Origin: Piscicola geometra
Taxonomy: Eukaryota > Annelida > Clitellata > Hirudinida > Piscicolidae
Length of the DNA stretch: 64,000 nt
Direction of reading: 5' to 3'
NCBI GenBank assembly: GCA_943735955.1
Contig: OX030955.1
Span: 3,143,234 to 3,207,233 of the forward strand
In this document: piece by piece, positions 12,285 through 31,981 of the stretch
Layout: every line of letters begins with the position of its first letter
Numbering within the stretch: the stretch's first letter is position 1
Notes under the pieces: model-generated
The model's database searches: none
Told to the model about the DNA's origin: nothing
The model's input: the letters and a program-made list of their open reading frames with translations, nothing else
Made by a program: the position numbers and the translations under genes

Positions 12285-13809
12285 AGCAGTCATTAAATGA
12301 TTTGCACATTTCAGTCACTCGCTATCGATTCCACTACGCTTTAAGGCTGCCATTAATTATTTTCACTTGTATAAAGTACTCACACACACAAACCTGCTGT
12401 TTTCTCATTTATTTCGCAACAACCTTTTCTGTATTCTGCAATGAAATTCTCATTTACTTTCCATAACTTTTAACCTGGAGTGTAGTGAGTTATCTTCGTA
12501 ACATCTAGTGAGTCATGTTCTTTTCTACTTGTTTCTTTTGTTTTTGTTTTGTCACGATCTCCATTCAATACAGCCAACTCTCCATTATTCCACTTCCAAT
12601 ACACACTTCATTCGCATTCGATTTCTGATCACACAATGATGTAAGCTTCACCCGATCTATTCCACAAGTAATCTCTACAATATGACCTTGTAAAAGAATA
12701 TTCTTTTGGATTTTCACTCTGGCCTATTCTCCATACTGTTTCACGCGGTTGCCTGTCACTAAAATGTTGGCCAAGATTGGTGTAGTATTAGGCATAATTC
12801 ATGCAGTTGTAGGCATTGCCTGTGGTAAAGCCACAGTGAGATTAGACCACACCGTTCAAGATATTAATTTTATATTTCGGCAAGATGTATGTTGTGCTGT
12901 TCAACTTATGCAGTTTATGGTATTTTCTCTATCATACGTTAATGGCATAATACAATTTGTATTAAATATCACTAATTATAAAGGAAAAAAAGAATTATTC
13001 TTTTTCACCTATTAGTTGCTTTTTATTTATACGGCTTTGTTGTAGTATGATTTTCAAACAACTTGTAATATATTATTTAGTTAGTACATATAAATTCTTA
13101 ATATTAACCTTCATTTTTGCCAATTGAACCTTTCGTTTTATTTTTAAAAATTCATTTATCTCTTTCGATATTGCTATATAATTATGTCATAATACTATTT
13201 TCTCATATTATTTACACCCAGAACTTGTTTTTGTTGTTGCCATTTTATTTAAAGGCCATTTATAATAATAAATCGATTGATTCCTTAATGATTAATAAGT
13301 AACTCAATTGAATAAATTTAAATTGAAAAAAATATTAGTTTTTACAGTTTTATAAACTGGTCCAAATCTACATAAATCAATCATCAAATCTAACCTGTTA
13401 TTCTATAGGATATTTATTCCGTTGGGATATTAAAGCGTTAAAAATTCTGTTAGATTTTCTAACATTCTTTTAAAAATTAAAGATTTGGTGATTAAAATTT
13501 ATTCGAAATAGCAACATTCTACACACACATCAAAGTCATAAAAATGCTGAAAAATTTAAAATGGCATTAAAACAACGGTATAAGGCAACGTAAAAACAAG
13601 TTAAAAGTACTATCTATCGATCGGTTATGTAATTTGATTTTGTGGTGTAGTGCAGATTCGAGCTTGTCGAGGAAACTACATAGTCTTCTGAATGTGGGAA
13701 GCCCTGTCCTGTAGGGTAGTTAGCATTTTTATAATCCATTTTAATATAATATAGTTTTTAATTTTTAATATATATTTAAACTTAAAAAATCATCTTATAT
13801 AGTGCGTTC
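12285..13809. other. Convergent 3' stretch, adaptor / intermediate filament
   Basis: It probably contains a long 3' UTR of the adaptor gene. Short open frames (for example 12749-13015) have no recognisable similarity or exon context. AATAAA occurs near 13267 and 13305. Confidence 0.4.
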
Positions 13810-16800
13810 TCAATCGCCTAAACCACTAACTTGTCCAGCGGCGTTGATGAGCTGGGTGGTGATGTTCTTGCCCATGCCCCATGAGGGAATGTCTGTGGCG
13901 ATGTCCATCTCAGTGCCCGTGCTGGGTCTTTCATTCTTCGCCCACAACTGAAGAATATTGGCAGATGTTATCAAATGTTTTTGATAAGTTTATCGCAATA
14001 AATGTGTCTCAGATAAAAGCTTCAAATTCATACGATGAGTTGTCATATATCTAACTTCGTTGATTACAAAAGATCTTAAAAGCATTACAAATAATCGATG
14101 AAGACATAATATTGAAAATGAATCAATACTCTGATCTTGGCATGGGGCTCGATGGCGGCATCGCTTTTGAAGACGTACACAGGCACGTCCTTGCCGTCAA
14201 CCGTCCTCTTGAGAGTGAAGCCGTTCAGATCTTCTCTCTGTCAATGAGTGGAGTGAGTAGTTGAAGAGGTTAGCTTATATTTTTTCCCAATTTAAATTAT
14301 ATATTAAAACGAAAAAAGGTGAAGAAGACATTGAGTTATTTCACTAAAAACTCCACCAAAAAGCCATAATGCGCAAGCTCATCAAAAGTTTTTTACTCAC
14401 CCTCTTGCCGGTGTTTTCCAGCACGATGTACTTGCCCTCGACCGAGCACTCAGCGATCGAGACGGGTCCTCTGGCGCTCTTTTGGTAGCTGGTTCTCTCA
14501 CTAGCCATCGAGCTTCCACCGACTACAGTCTTGCCTCCTGGTGGTTGAAAGTGGAAGAATAGGTTTGAATGTTTGTTGCTTGTTCATGCTACTTTATTTT
14601 GAAGTAAGCTGGGTAGGTACTTGGGTTTTTTTGCGTTAAAAATTATATTTTTTAATGGAGGAGCTTGTTTAAATTGTTAAATGTATTTTTTGATGAGTAG
14701 ATTTTCTTTTGCTACACTTTTGATGAATTTCATTTTCAGAAAAAATTGTTTAAAAATGTGAGTTTGAGCTTTTACATGTTACAGTTTTTTTCCCATCTGG
14801 CGCCTTGATTGATAGTAATAATTAAATAAAAGTCATTTTTGCGAGTCCAAAATCGATATTTATTTTGAAAGCATCAAAAGTAGCCTTATATCATAATTCA
14901 AAATAAAAAGTTTTTACATGTAAATTAAGTAATGTCACTTCCAATGTAGAGCATCGAAACTTAACAGAGAAAAGAATACGAAATAGAGTTAGAAGTAAGT
15001 GCAGAATTTGTAGAGAAGATACATTTAAAGTAGTTATTCACACGTCAAAAGGGTTACAGTATTTAATATATAATAAAATCTCTATTTGAACTAGCTTCCT
15101 CGTAACAAATTGTTTCGCGCAAAATCAAGCATCAGTGATTATCACAGCTTACACAGATACCTACCCACGACCCCTTCTTATTTCCTAACGGTAGTTTTTG
15201 ATTCATAATAGGTCGTCTTACCCTGGAATCCAGATCCACCACCAGATGTGAACCCGCCACCACCACCACCAGAGCTGAGACTGAACCCACCTGAGGTGAA
15301 TCCGCCACCACCACCACCACCACCAGCGCTGAAACCTCCAGCACCACCACCACCACCGGAAGCAAATCCACCGCCCCCACCACCTGAAGCAAATCCACCA
15401 GCACCACCCCCTCCAGCACCACCACCGCCACCATAGAAGCTATTATTCTGGGCGTAAATTGAAGAGTTGTAGCTAGCACTGCTTGCCGTGACCAGTTGGT
15501 CGAACATGTTGTCAACCACTTGCTTGAGGCCTTCCCTGAAGTTGATGAGGTGGCATGTTGTCTAAAATATAATTCAATTCAATATAATATAATAAATATA
15601 ATTTCATTTTCTAAAACCTAGCTATTTTACACTCAGACACGCAGATAAATTCAAGCAGATTATCGAAAAATAATAAAAATCTCACTCGTTCGTCTCCCCT
15701 TCCAGCAGTTTTCTGTATGCACTGATTTCGATCTCAAGACCCAGTTTGGCGTCCTGGAGTGCTTCAAGCTCCCTTGTGATCGCTTCCATCTCGGCTTTGA
15801 GAGTGATCACATCGTTTCTGCAGCTGTCGATCTCCTTCTCGATCTCGGACTCTCTCTCTTCCTTCTCCCTCCTCAACTCTTCGATTTCACGTAAGATTAA
15901 ACTGTTCTGTAAAATGCAAAATGTTTTTTTTGAAGTTTCAAGTTGTATTTTAATAGGTATTAATTTGAATATTTGAAAAACCGAGGAATTTTTTTTATAA
16001 GAATTTTTATATGTTTTTCGTTTTCCCCATTTCTAGTCCGCTGATAACTCACCTTGTCTTCTAGTTCCTTCACTTTGGTTCTGAGTTCAGAGGTTTGGCT
16101 TCTGAGTCTGATGGTTTCATCCTTGTTCGTGGAACCTGCCCTAGGAGCGGACATCGATTGCACCTGTTGCCATTGTAGAAGTAAGGATTATTTGGTGTCA
16201 TGAGTATTATTGAAGAACAAAAAAGTAGGTATTAAATAATACATGTATATTTGATTTAATAGATTATTTATATTCTTAATAGTACGAAATCATCGATAAT
16301 CGATCAGTTTCACCAATTCTTTTTAACCTTTTATATGCCTGAAAAAAGTCCAACATCATGACAAAAAAATACTCTCATAAAAGCACAAACCTGCATGTTG
16401 TAGTTGAGGTTCATCTCGTTCTGCATCTCTTCGATCCTTCCTGCATAATCCTCTTGCAGTCTCCTCAACTCACTGCTCATGCCTGACTTCCACATTTCCC
16501 TGTTGCTGGCTGTTGAGTCGAAGTACGCTTTTCCGGCCAATTCTCGCAATTCCTTTTGAGGTTTTTATTGAGGCGCACGTTTAGATTTGTTTATTAATAG
16601 ATCATTTCAATATCAATGACACATGAAGGTGTTTTATACAATTATAAAAGTTAGATTAATTTTTCTTCAGATTTCTCATGATGCTTTTACATTAACGATT
16701 TAAAAACATCTTTAACATTTTGTAAAAAAGTTTAAATTTATTTCCAATTATATACATTAATCCATTTAATTTAACATTTTCTTACGCGTTATCTCATTAT

Positions 16801-19489
16801 CGAGCTGTTCTAATGTTCTATCTTTTTTGTTCTAATGTATCGCTACCACACCCATCTATTCATCACCCGTTTATTAATTTCCCTTAGTCATTTTTCCAAT
16901 TTTTATTAACTGTTCTTTTAAAATTTGGAATTTTTTTCTTTAAACCTTCTACAATTATATTCTTTTGTAACTATTTTCGTCATCATCAATACCATAATTC
17001 CAAGCATCAAAGCGATATTCTCATTAGCATCGTCTGTATCATCCCAATCATCAGCAGCCCCACTCGTGCCAGTAGCAAGAGAAAGTTTTTTCTTTCAAGT
17101 CACTAGTGATTCATGCTTAGAACAGGTGCATGCTGATTTAATGTCGCCTCCCGGCTTTTTACTAGACACACTCAATACTAACATGTATCTAGCAGTTCGA
17201 TCATATCAATACGTATCGATAGTTGGAACAAATAACTTTCATTTTTCACCCTTTGTCTTTCGTGCAATATATCACTGATAGAAATTAATTGTGATTCAGA
17301 GTTTCTTTCTGATTTAGTCTATTTTTATAATTATAGTAATGTTTTCTAGTTAGATATTTTCTTGCTTATTTTATGGCTTGATTACTTGTACATTAAATGA
17401 TCGAGGGTAAATCGAAATATATAAATGTTGGTGCACTTGTTTGATATTCAGATACTATTTCCAAAAAAAAGTATTTTATATTATTCAAGTTAAAAATAGG
17501 ACAGAGTTTTTGAAGTCGAATTCTTTCTCGTTACTGCGTAACAGTTTAAAATATCTCTTCAGAAATCTAACTACTTTCTCCAACCCCATTTTTTCTAATA
17601 ACACGTAAATTATTCTAAATGGCCAAATAAAATTAAATTCTTCTCTTTATTTAATCACCACCAATTCCTACTTTCTATACTCCTCTTTCTAGACAAAACA
17701 CTCCCACCAACCTGTTCGTGAATTTCTCTGAGGAATGCGAGTTCTTCTTCCAAAGCAACCCTCCTTCCTTCTGCCGCCTCGTGTTGAGCCACTTGAGCGT
17801 CGAAGTCCTGCGGTGAGGATAAGTGTAGTTTTAATTGATTTTTTGTGTGAAAGTCGGATAGTTACTTTGTTTTTGTAGTAATGAACGTTCAAAATATCTT
17901 TAAAATGCAGATTACTTTTCGATTTTACCATTTGATTTTACCATTTGGTTTTGAAAATTTACTATGCTTTTAAGCTACTTTTTAATCAAATTTAGTAAGT
18001 AATTACCAATTTCAACAACTTCATTAAAAATCACTCACAGTTCTGGCTCTGGTGAGGGCCTCTTGCATTCTGGCGATGTGTTCTTTGTTGTATTTCTTAT
18101 CATTCTCCAGCAGGTCACTCCTCAATCGCAGGAGGTTCACTTCCGACTCAATCTCGGCGATGTGCTGAATCTGTTTTTCAAGCTTGTCTCTGCAGTCTTC
18201 AACAGCCCTAACTGCTTCGTCCAATCTGTGTTTAAAACGAAATGTTGGTAGAAAAGTATAAGCGTTGAATAAGTCATCAAAAAATTTCAAATCGAGATGA
18301 AAACATTAAAAAAAAATTTCATCAACTAGTGTGAAGTTAATCAACACAGATTAAAAAGTTCTCAAGATGTATTATAATTATATTTTCCTAATACCATATG
18401 TATAAAAAAAGTTAGAATATTTATATTTCTAAATTGAAAATTTATATTTTTTACTTTCTCCTCATCTCGTCGATCTTCTCCTCCAGAGTAGCCACTTGCA
18501 TTTGCAGCCTCTGGGTCTCCCTTTCGCAGTCTTCCAACAGTTTCTTCACCTTTTGAAAGGATTACAATAAAATTTCATTTTAAAATAAATATAATCAACA
18601 ATAATTTAATAATATATTTGAAATTTATTAAACATCAAATATTAAAAAACACTTTATTGTGAATATAGTTTTTTAATGATTTACAGAAGCAAAAGATGTA
18701 AAAACGCCAAAAAATTAATTTTAAAAATTATCATAGTGAACACTAGGAAAATATACCAAGCACGAGATCAACAGAGACAGACCTGTTCAAGGTCAGTCTG
18801 GTACATGCTCTTGATGATGGTGGTCTGCTTGCCCCATCTGCTCTTCAAGGCTTCTAATTCATCGCCCAACTTCTTGTTTTGGGCCTCCAAGAACCTCACT
18901 TTTTCGATGTAACCTGGGAATGTGGAAAGTGGAAAAGATTGTAGACTGTGGCTTAAGGGTTAGAGCAAATTGAATGTCTTAAATTTAAATGTATAAATTT
19001 AACGTTATATAGTTTTTTTTAATTTTTAATTCTATTGTTAGTTTATTCGCATAGTATTGTGTTATGAAAAAAACCATATGGCTAAAATAAAAATGTCGAA
19101 AAAATGTTTTAAAATATTTAGTCAGTTTTTTTTATGAGAATTTGAATAATTATAATTGCATAAAAAAAAATAAAACAGAAGAAAAAAGTGTTAAGTTGAA
19201 TTAATATTTTTTTCTAATACCATGAAATAAATTGAAAGCACTAACCGGCAAATCTTTCATTCAAGTCTTGCATTTCCCTCTTCTCGATTTTTCTTTGGTC
19301 AGTCACAGTGCTGACATGGCCTCCGAAGACGGCGTTTCCTAGAGCGCCTCCGTAGCTTCTGCTCACCATCGAGCTGTTCTGACCGCTCATGCTCGAGAGA
19401 GTGTCGCTCGACTTCTGGATGAGAATTCGTCTCGGTGTGATCCTCGACCTCATCATCCTGTCGAAATCGTTCGAATATTCCAGAGTCAT
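13810..19489 (-). CDS. Cytoplasmic intermediate filament protein with Gly-rich insert and lamin-tail domain
   Basis: Twelve coding exons join in phase to 647 residues: 19246-19489, 18783-18913, 18455-18549, 18039-18225, 17712-17807, 16391-16552, 16053-16163, 15686-15906, 15222-15535, 14401-14537, 14130-14237, 13810-13947. A Ser/Arg-rich head (MTLEYSNDFDRMM) is followed by the rod: coil 1 starts MQDLNERFAGYIEKVRFLE, and coil 2 ends LEIEISAYRKLLEGE, both hallmark boundaries. The tail has a run of about 75 residues rich in Gly/Phe/Ser, then a lamin-tail domain (SVEGKYIVLENTGKR, LNGFTLKRTVDGK, VWAKNERPS in family terms; here LWAKNERPS). There is no CaaX box or obvious nuclear signal, so it should be cytoplasmic like leech, snail or other protostome IFs. 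The start is the first ATG after an in-frame stop. The 314-bp exon can also read through its donor to a short alternative tail. Confidence 0.9.
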
Positions 19490-19510
19490 GCTTTTTCTGT
19501 TTTTTGCTTA

Positions 19511-19700
19511 CCTGCGGTATGGTGGGTTTTGATTTCGCCACTGAAAAATACTATTTGTCATGAAATACACTATTTTGCAAATTTATACCGGTAAAGGTTT
19601 ATAAAATCCAAAAAGTTAATTCTATTCATGAGATGAAACACGTAAAAGAAAACAACCCTTAAACACAAACCTGTCGAGATTCGATCGATCACACAGCTAG
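19511..19700 (-). promoter_or_regulatory. 5' UTR exons of the intermediate filament gene
   Basis: Sequence TCGAATCTCGACAG followed by a GT donor ends at 19671, and a TTTTTCAG acceptor near 19542 opens the exon that carries the start codon at 19489. No ATG lies between these sites in the spliced product, which supports a non-coding first exon. Confidence 0.45.
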
Positions 19701-19713
19701 GCAGAGACTGCCT

Positions 19714-19724
19714 CTTAAATACAG
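19714..19724 (-). promoter_or_regulatory. TATA-like box of the intermediate filament gene
   Basis: On the minus strand GTATTTAAGAGG lies about 25-35 bp before the inferred first exon, the expected spacing for a TATA element of a strongly expressed tissue gene. Confidence 0.4.
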
Positions 19725-22700
19725 GCCTGATGCATCAGCGAACACACGCAGGCGTACAATGAAGCCATGTACGCTGCAGTAAAGGTGAGTTTTTGAGTGG
19801 ATTCATGCCCCAACTATTCAGAATATTGTCTTGCTAGGATTAACAGCCATAATCCACTAGCAATCAGCCGATGACACGTTTGAAATGCTGGTGTATGTGT
19901 ATGTATAACTGTGTGTGTAGGTGTTTGCAGCTGTTTTGAGGCATTTGGTGACGTTTTATTTGATTTTGAGAGCAATACCTGTAGGAGACGAAAATTGTGT
20001 CATTTGTTTGTGGCTTTCTTAGAAGTTCAGTGTGCATTGAATGCATTGAATGCAAAACTATTGAACAGCAAAGTAGATAAAATATTCTTTTTACAAAGAA
20101 TTGCACTTCATTTTTATTTAAAATTATTAAAGATATTTTTGTTCTTCTAAACATAAAAATATTAAAGAGTTTTTGAGTTTATAGTAAATAAACTCGAAAG
20201 CTCTGTAAGATATTTATATTTTTACTATTTAGAAAATTATTCGTAGGATATGAAGGATTTACAATCAATATCTGAATTTGATTCTTCAAAAGCTCGCGTC
20301 ATGACTCAAGCCTTAAGTATGCATTCTTTCTTTAGAATCATTCAAGCGTGTTATAATTGTGATTTAATTATCAATTTATTGTATTTCATAATTCTCAACA
20401 ATTAATTGAAGCAATTCAGCTTATTTGGTTCTTTACAGTTCTATACGAAGAATGCCATTAAATAGGTATTAAACTTCATTTGTAAATTCACATTTTCTTT
20501 ATGTGTAGTAATTATATAAATGTTAGAAACTAATTTGAGAAATACTGACAGAAAATAACACACAAAAAATAGTTTGAAATGTAAAATAGGTTTTCTAGCG
20601 AATGAATTTTTAAAAAAGAAAATTTCCTCTAATCAAAAAAAGATTAACATTTTTATTGAGTTTAATGATCGATTAAGAGTGGTGAAAAATTCTAAACTGA
20701 AAAATATGAAAATAACATGAAAAAAAATTTATATTGAAACTGATTATGATTATTATTTTACTCTATTCTAGAATACAGTGCGTGATTTTTGGATGGAGCA
20801 AAAAAAGAAAAATGTATCTTTACATTTTTCTATAGATATTTGATTGTAAAGAATATATGCGTTCTCAAACGGGTCGCATTCTCGAAAATAATATAATGTA
20901 TATAGTATACTCTGTTTTAGAATGCGACTGCAATATAACAACTTTACCTAACCTTAAGCCCATAGTGGAACATTTCTAAATGAAGCAAAAGAGTAAGAAT
21001 TGTTATATATTTTTACAAGTTTCTAGAATATCAACCGTTCCAAAATAGAACAGAACATATGAATATTGTAATATGTTACATGAAAAAGCTCATTTGAATC
21101 TTCAATAGAAATATTTTCGGTTCATTATTTCAATACCATTAAACCTCTCTTCACGTGGATTTGACTTTTATTGTACACTTCAATTTTTATTATTCTCATG
21201 AAATTGAAAACTTTAAACATACTTCTGTATAATAAAACGGGAATACTATAATAACTAATTTTTCATTAAGTTGTTTTTTTAAATAATTTTTTTAAATAAA
21301 CGATGGAAAACTCTTGTTTAACATTCTTGATAAAAGCATACCCTCAACGCTTAAAAGTATATGGGACATAAAAGTATTTTTTAACTTTGGAAAAAAAATT
21401 CTAGTACTATATAATTAGTAAGCAGACCAAGATCAGTTTAAGCTATTTTTACAAATTCCGTATCTGAGCTAATTTACGAAAAATGTTTTTAATAAAGGCC
21501 TCCTGCATAAATGAAAACTTTGAATAACGGATGACGCCTAATTCAGCCATTGAAACTTGCAGACATGTCCTTATACTCCTAACCAGGCTCATCACCAACA
21601 TCATAAATAGATCGTCTGACTATCTGAATAGCTATTACTTTTCTGACTTATCAAAATATCTTGTTCCAAAAATGTTGCTTTTCTAAAAATTCAAAGATTA
21701 CCTTTAGAAAAAACTATTCTACCAAAGTCTATAATTTTCTGAAGATGTCACTAATTACAATAACAAATGAAAATGAAACAACCACCAGAACCAAAACATT
21801 AAATATTCAGTTGCATCATTACTGTAAGAGATTTTAAAACGAGCTTTTAAAATCCTTTCAGACAGTTAACTTAAGACTAGATAACATATACGTTATGTAA
21901 TGGAAGTATTTAAAAAAATTATTTTTTTTCTAACAAACGTATCATGCTTTTTAATTTGTTTTGAGATAAAATCAGTGTTTTCAAGCTTTTTTACGAAACT
22001 CTATCTTTTTAGCTAATTAAAAACTGTTTCTCAAAACAATAAAAAACCTTTCCAAGAACATTGATAAAAACACAGACTTACATTCACACATATGCTAAAT
22101 CTAAAAAGAGATATAAATACACAGCTCTTTTAATTATACTTGAACAAAAACCGTTAAAATAATACCCAAAAAACTACACATAAAAACATGCGTATTCACG
22201 CACGAATTCCAAAACACGTAAGCAGAATCCACAGAGACATGCACGGATACATGAAAACCTTTTAAGACATATAAATGTTCGAAAGAATTAATTAGGTACA
22301 ATTTTATGAAATATGAATATCTTCTTACAGCAGCCCTTGGCAATTCACCAGTGCCCAGCTCAAAGCGTGAATAGTAAGATATATCAAACGTCAAAGAATA
22401 GAAGAAAAAAATATATCTTTCAGTTTTAATATTCATTTAGAAAAAACTTCCAACAAAACTCTTTGCGTTTAAAATAATATAAATATAATAATTTTTTCTT
22501 AATAATAAACTACAATTTCAATCTCAATAATATATTTTTAAGATACAGGGATACCCGAACATCCTTTGCAATATAGTATTTAAATTCCATTTCTTAGTCA
22601 TGTTTTGCATATAAATTATATTAATTATTGACCAGCAACTTTTGTTTGTTGAAGACAAATGTTTTTTTTACATATATACAAACATTTTTCAACTCTTTAC

Positions 22701-23474
22701 ACTCCTGGAATTATTTCAAACATAGAAAATTTATAAATTTAAATTCTTCAACCGTTTATTCAAATTTTACTTCCAAAAGCTTCTGCATCGTTTTGCATCC
22801 CGAGCCTTACTTGTTTTGAAAAAAATAACTCAAAAAAAGGATAATTAAATTAAATGAAGACTAGCAAAAAACATAACTTATTTATAAATAGTAAGAACTT
22901 TTGAAGTGATGATGTTTTGTTTTCGAAAGAATTAAGACGATAGCTCAAAACATCGTTAAACTTGACCTATCAATTTGAACTAGTCAAAAAATAGCATTGC
23001 AAAACAATTGAATAAAATAAAAATTGATGCACGTGCTTTTATCTCATGGAAGAAGCTCATTCGCTGAATCAATCTTTACATTGAAATATTAGGCTGAGAT
23101 TGAGAAACTTTGTCACACCTATATGAGATAAAGCTTTCAATAAATTTCGATCCCATAGACTTTCATACGCCCTTTCTCTGTGCTTTACATCGAAAAGAGT
23201 TTCCGTGTGCTTATGCATAGGTGTATGTGAAGCAACAGCGATATAAGAACTGGAGGAAAGGTTACCAGCATAAAATATAAAGTAGTACTTCCGAAGGTAG
23301 AATTATTAATTTTAATTTTTGTAAAGTTCAAATTCTGAAAGTTGCATTTGCTGGTTAACACTTTGGTTAAATCGTTTTTTTCAAAGTTCATAAGTTTAAA
23401 AATAATGTGAAATTTCATTTGCTGTCTGAAAACATACATTTTGAGAATTAGCTTTGCACGTACAAGACCTCAGA
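19725..23474. other. Gene-poor AT-rich intergenic region
   Basis: I see no exon with protein similarity and no RNA gene across about 3.7 kb. Open frames here are short and low-complexity. A 10-bp inverted repeat GTCGCATTCT / AGAATGCGAC is at 20873-20882 and 20919-20928. It probably contains the promoter of the downstream esterase-like gene. Confidence 0.5.
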
Positions 23475-29635
<6,161 letters not shown>

Positions 29636-30867
29636 ATGGTGCGACACATTGGTGCGTGTATGAAAGCTGCAACCAAAGTTGAACATGAATGACATTAAAT
29701 TCTTTAAATTAGTAATTGAGCTAATTTAATTAAATATCAACTTTGCAAAACTTAATTTTTTAAACTTTAAGTGCTTGATGCACAATTAACTTAGCCAAAT
29801 AAAAGCTTCTAAATAATTTTTAAAATTAGTTTCACTCTTTAAATGTAGCCATTCTGAGCTTTGGTGGTATAAAACAATTTTTTCCCGTTTTTTTCAATGT
29901 TTATAATGTCAATTTTGTGCGTAGATAGATTTTTTAATAGAGATTGACGGCTTATCACTATTGCATCAATGCACATAATACCGTAAAATATCATTTTGTT
30001 TGAAACCATCATTTTCTAAAAAATATTCGTTTTTGTACCCTTAGTTCGGACATAAATTTCAAAAACTAGAAGTCTATGGCGGTAATTATTGCAAATAATA
30101 TTAATACTCGTTACTGGATTTAAATAATATAATTTTAATAAGAATATAAATACTAATTTGCAAAAAACTTTAATATTTTTTTTTTCAGACATCTGAAAAA
30201 AATAATATCTGAAAGTGTGCGAATATATTGCTATTTTACGGGACATGATCTATAGCCTCTAATTTATCTACTTCAGAGGCTTGAGCAAAATAGTTTTGAC
30301 ATTATTCAAGCTTTCAGGTCTTCCAAGCGATTTCATAGACTCGCTGGGGTGTAATGCTCGTACTGCCATTCATAAACGATTTCGATTCGTAATTAGATAC
30401 TGTAGTTACCATCTGAATTATGCCATAAAGTTTTGTATCCTTTTAAAACCGCGAAGCTTTGAAACCGCACTTTATGACTTTTTAAAGGACTCGTTAAGAG
30501 AAATAAAGAAAACAGATTTTATTATTTTGTAAAAATATCTTTTGAATACTTGGAAATAAAGAAATTTTATTCAGTTTTAACTCCAGGAAAAGTAATAATT
30601 TTTTAAAATAACTAATTTTTAATTGTGATAGTTTCATCAATAGTTAATAAAAAACCACTATCCAGAATATCTTCAATAACTTGAATAGTGCTTTAACCTG
30701 TAAACATTTAAAAGTATGAATTTCAAAGAATATTAAAATATTTGGAAATTATAAAACTAAAAAGAATATACTTATTTAAAAAATTTCATTCGTTTCCAAG
30801 CCATCGCCCAATCAAGAACCCATCAAGCTCACCATTATCCACCCTCAATCCACCCCTCCACCAACCC
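29636..30867. other. Convergent intergenic stretch, esterase-like / UTP18
   Basis: No gene recognised. It includes the AATAAA of the esterase-like gene (29799-29804). A CCACC/CCATC-rich run precedes the UTP18 stop codon. Confidence 0.4.
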
Positions 30868-31766
30868 TCATTCCACCACCTCACCCTCAATACACCTGCC
30901 CACCGACCTGATGAGCTGGGCCTTACCCTTGTGGTTTCCAAACGTCATGAAGCCGCCTCCGAGCGGACTGAAGGCCAGTGAATGCACAAAACCTGGCGAA
31001 TATTTAGAAACTTTCAACAACTTGGCGTAAAAAAATACAATAAAACGACTGGTAAATTGCATTCTGATGGAATAACTCGATGATAACTGTTACAAACTTT
31101 TTAAGAACATTCGCTTTAGTGCATATCATTTGAATAATTCAATCTAATGAGAATCGTCATCATTGCATAGATTGTATCTCGCAAAAAAAAAAACTAATCG
31201 ATAATCGCTAATGCGTGTGAGAACACAAGAATGAAAATAAAATAAACAAAGAAGAATAATTAAAAGGACATATTGTGTACCTAGTTTCTTCAGTGGCTCT
31301 GGGAAGTTCGAGAAGACTGACAGCGAATTGATGTGCAACTGAGGGTGGGTGAGTGCTTTGCATTTAAATTGGTTCTATATACTTCACATGGGAAGGCGGG
31401 TTTTTAAGTTTACAATATACAAAGCTAGAAGAGTGTTAGCATTCATTACAAATACAAGATCGTAGCAAACTCGAAATAAATTCTGACCAGCACACCACTT
31501 TCCACCCACACGCAAAGGTCACATCCCGATAACCACCCAAAAGTCAACACCAAATCAACCCACAACTCGACCCCACTCATCCACCTACCCACCAAATCAA
31601 CCCCATCCACCCCTCTTCCCTCCCCCCCCCACCAGTTTCAGGGAGTCCTGATGATAGTTGGACGCCATGGCGAGTAGTTCTGAGGAAGGACTGAAGGCGA
31701 TGCTGGTGCAAGAGCTTACCAGGTTCTGTACCGACTTCAAGGGTGAAGGACACGCTAGCTCGAATC

Positions 31767-31860
<94 letters not shown>

Positions 31861-31910
31861 TGTGTGTGTATGTGTGTGTTTGTGTGCGTGTGTGTGTATG
31901 TGTGTGTATA

Positions 31911-31981
<71 letters not shown>

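Noticed and set aside
12749..13015. 88-residue open frame with hydrophobic stretches after the CIN85/CD2AP-like gene
   Set aside because: No recognisable similarity, no splice context, and it probably lies in that gene's 3' UTR.
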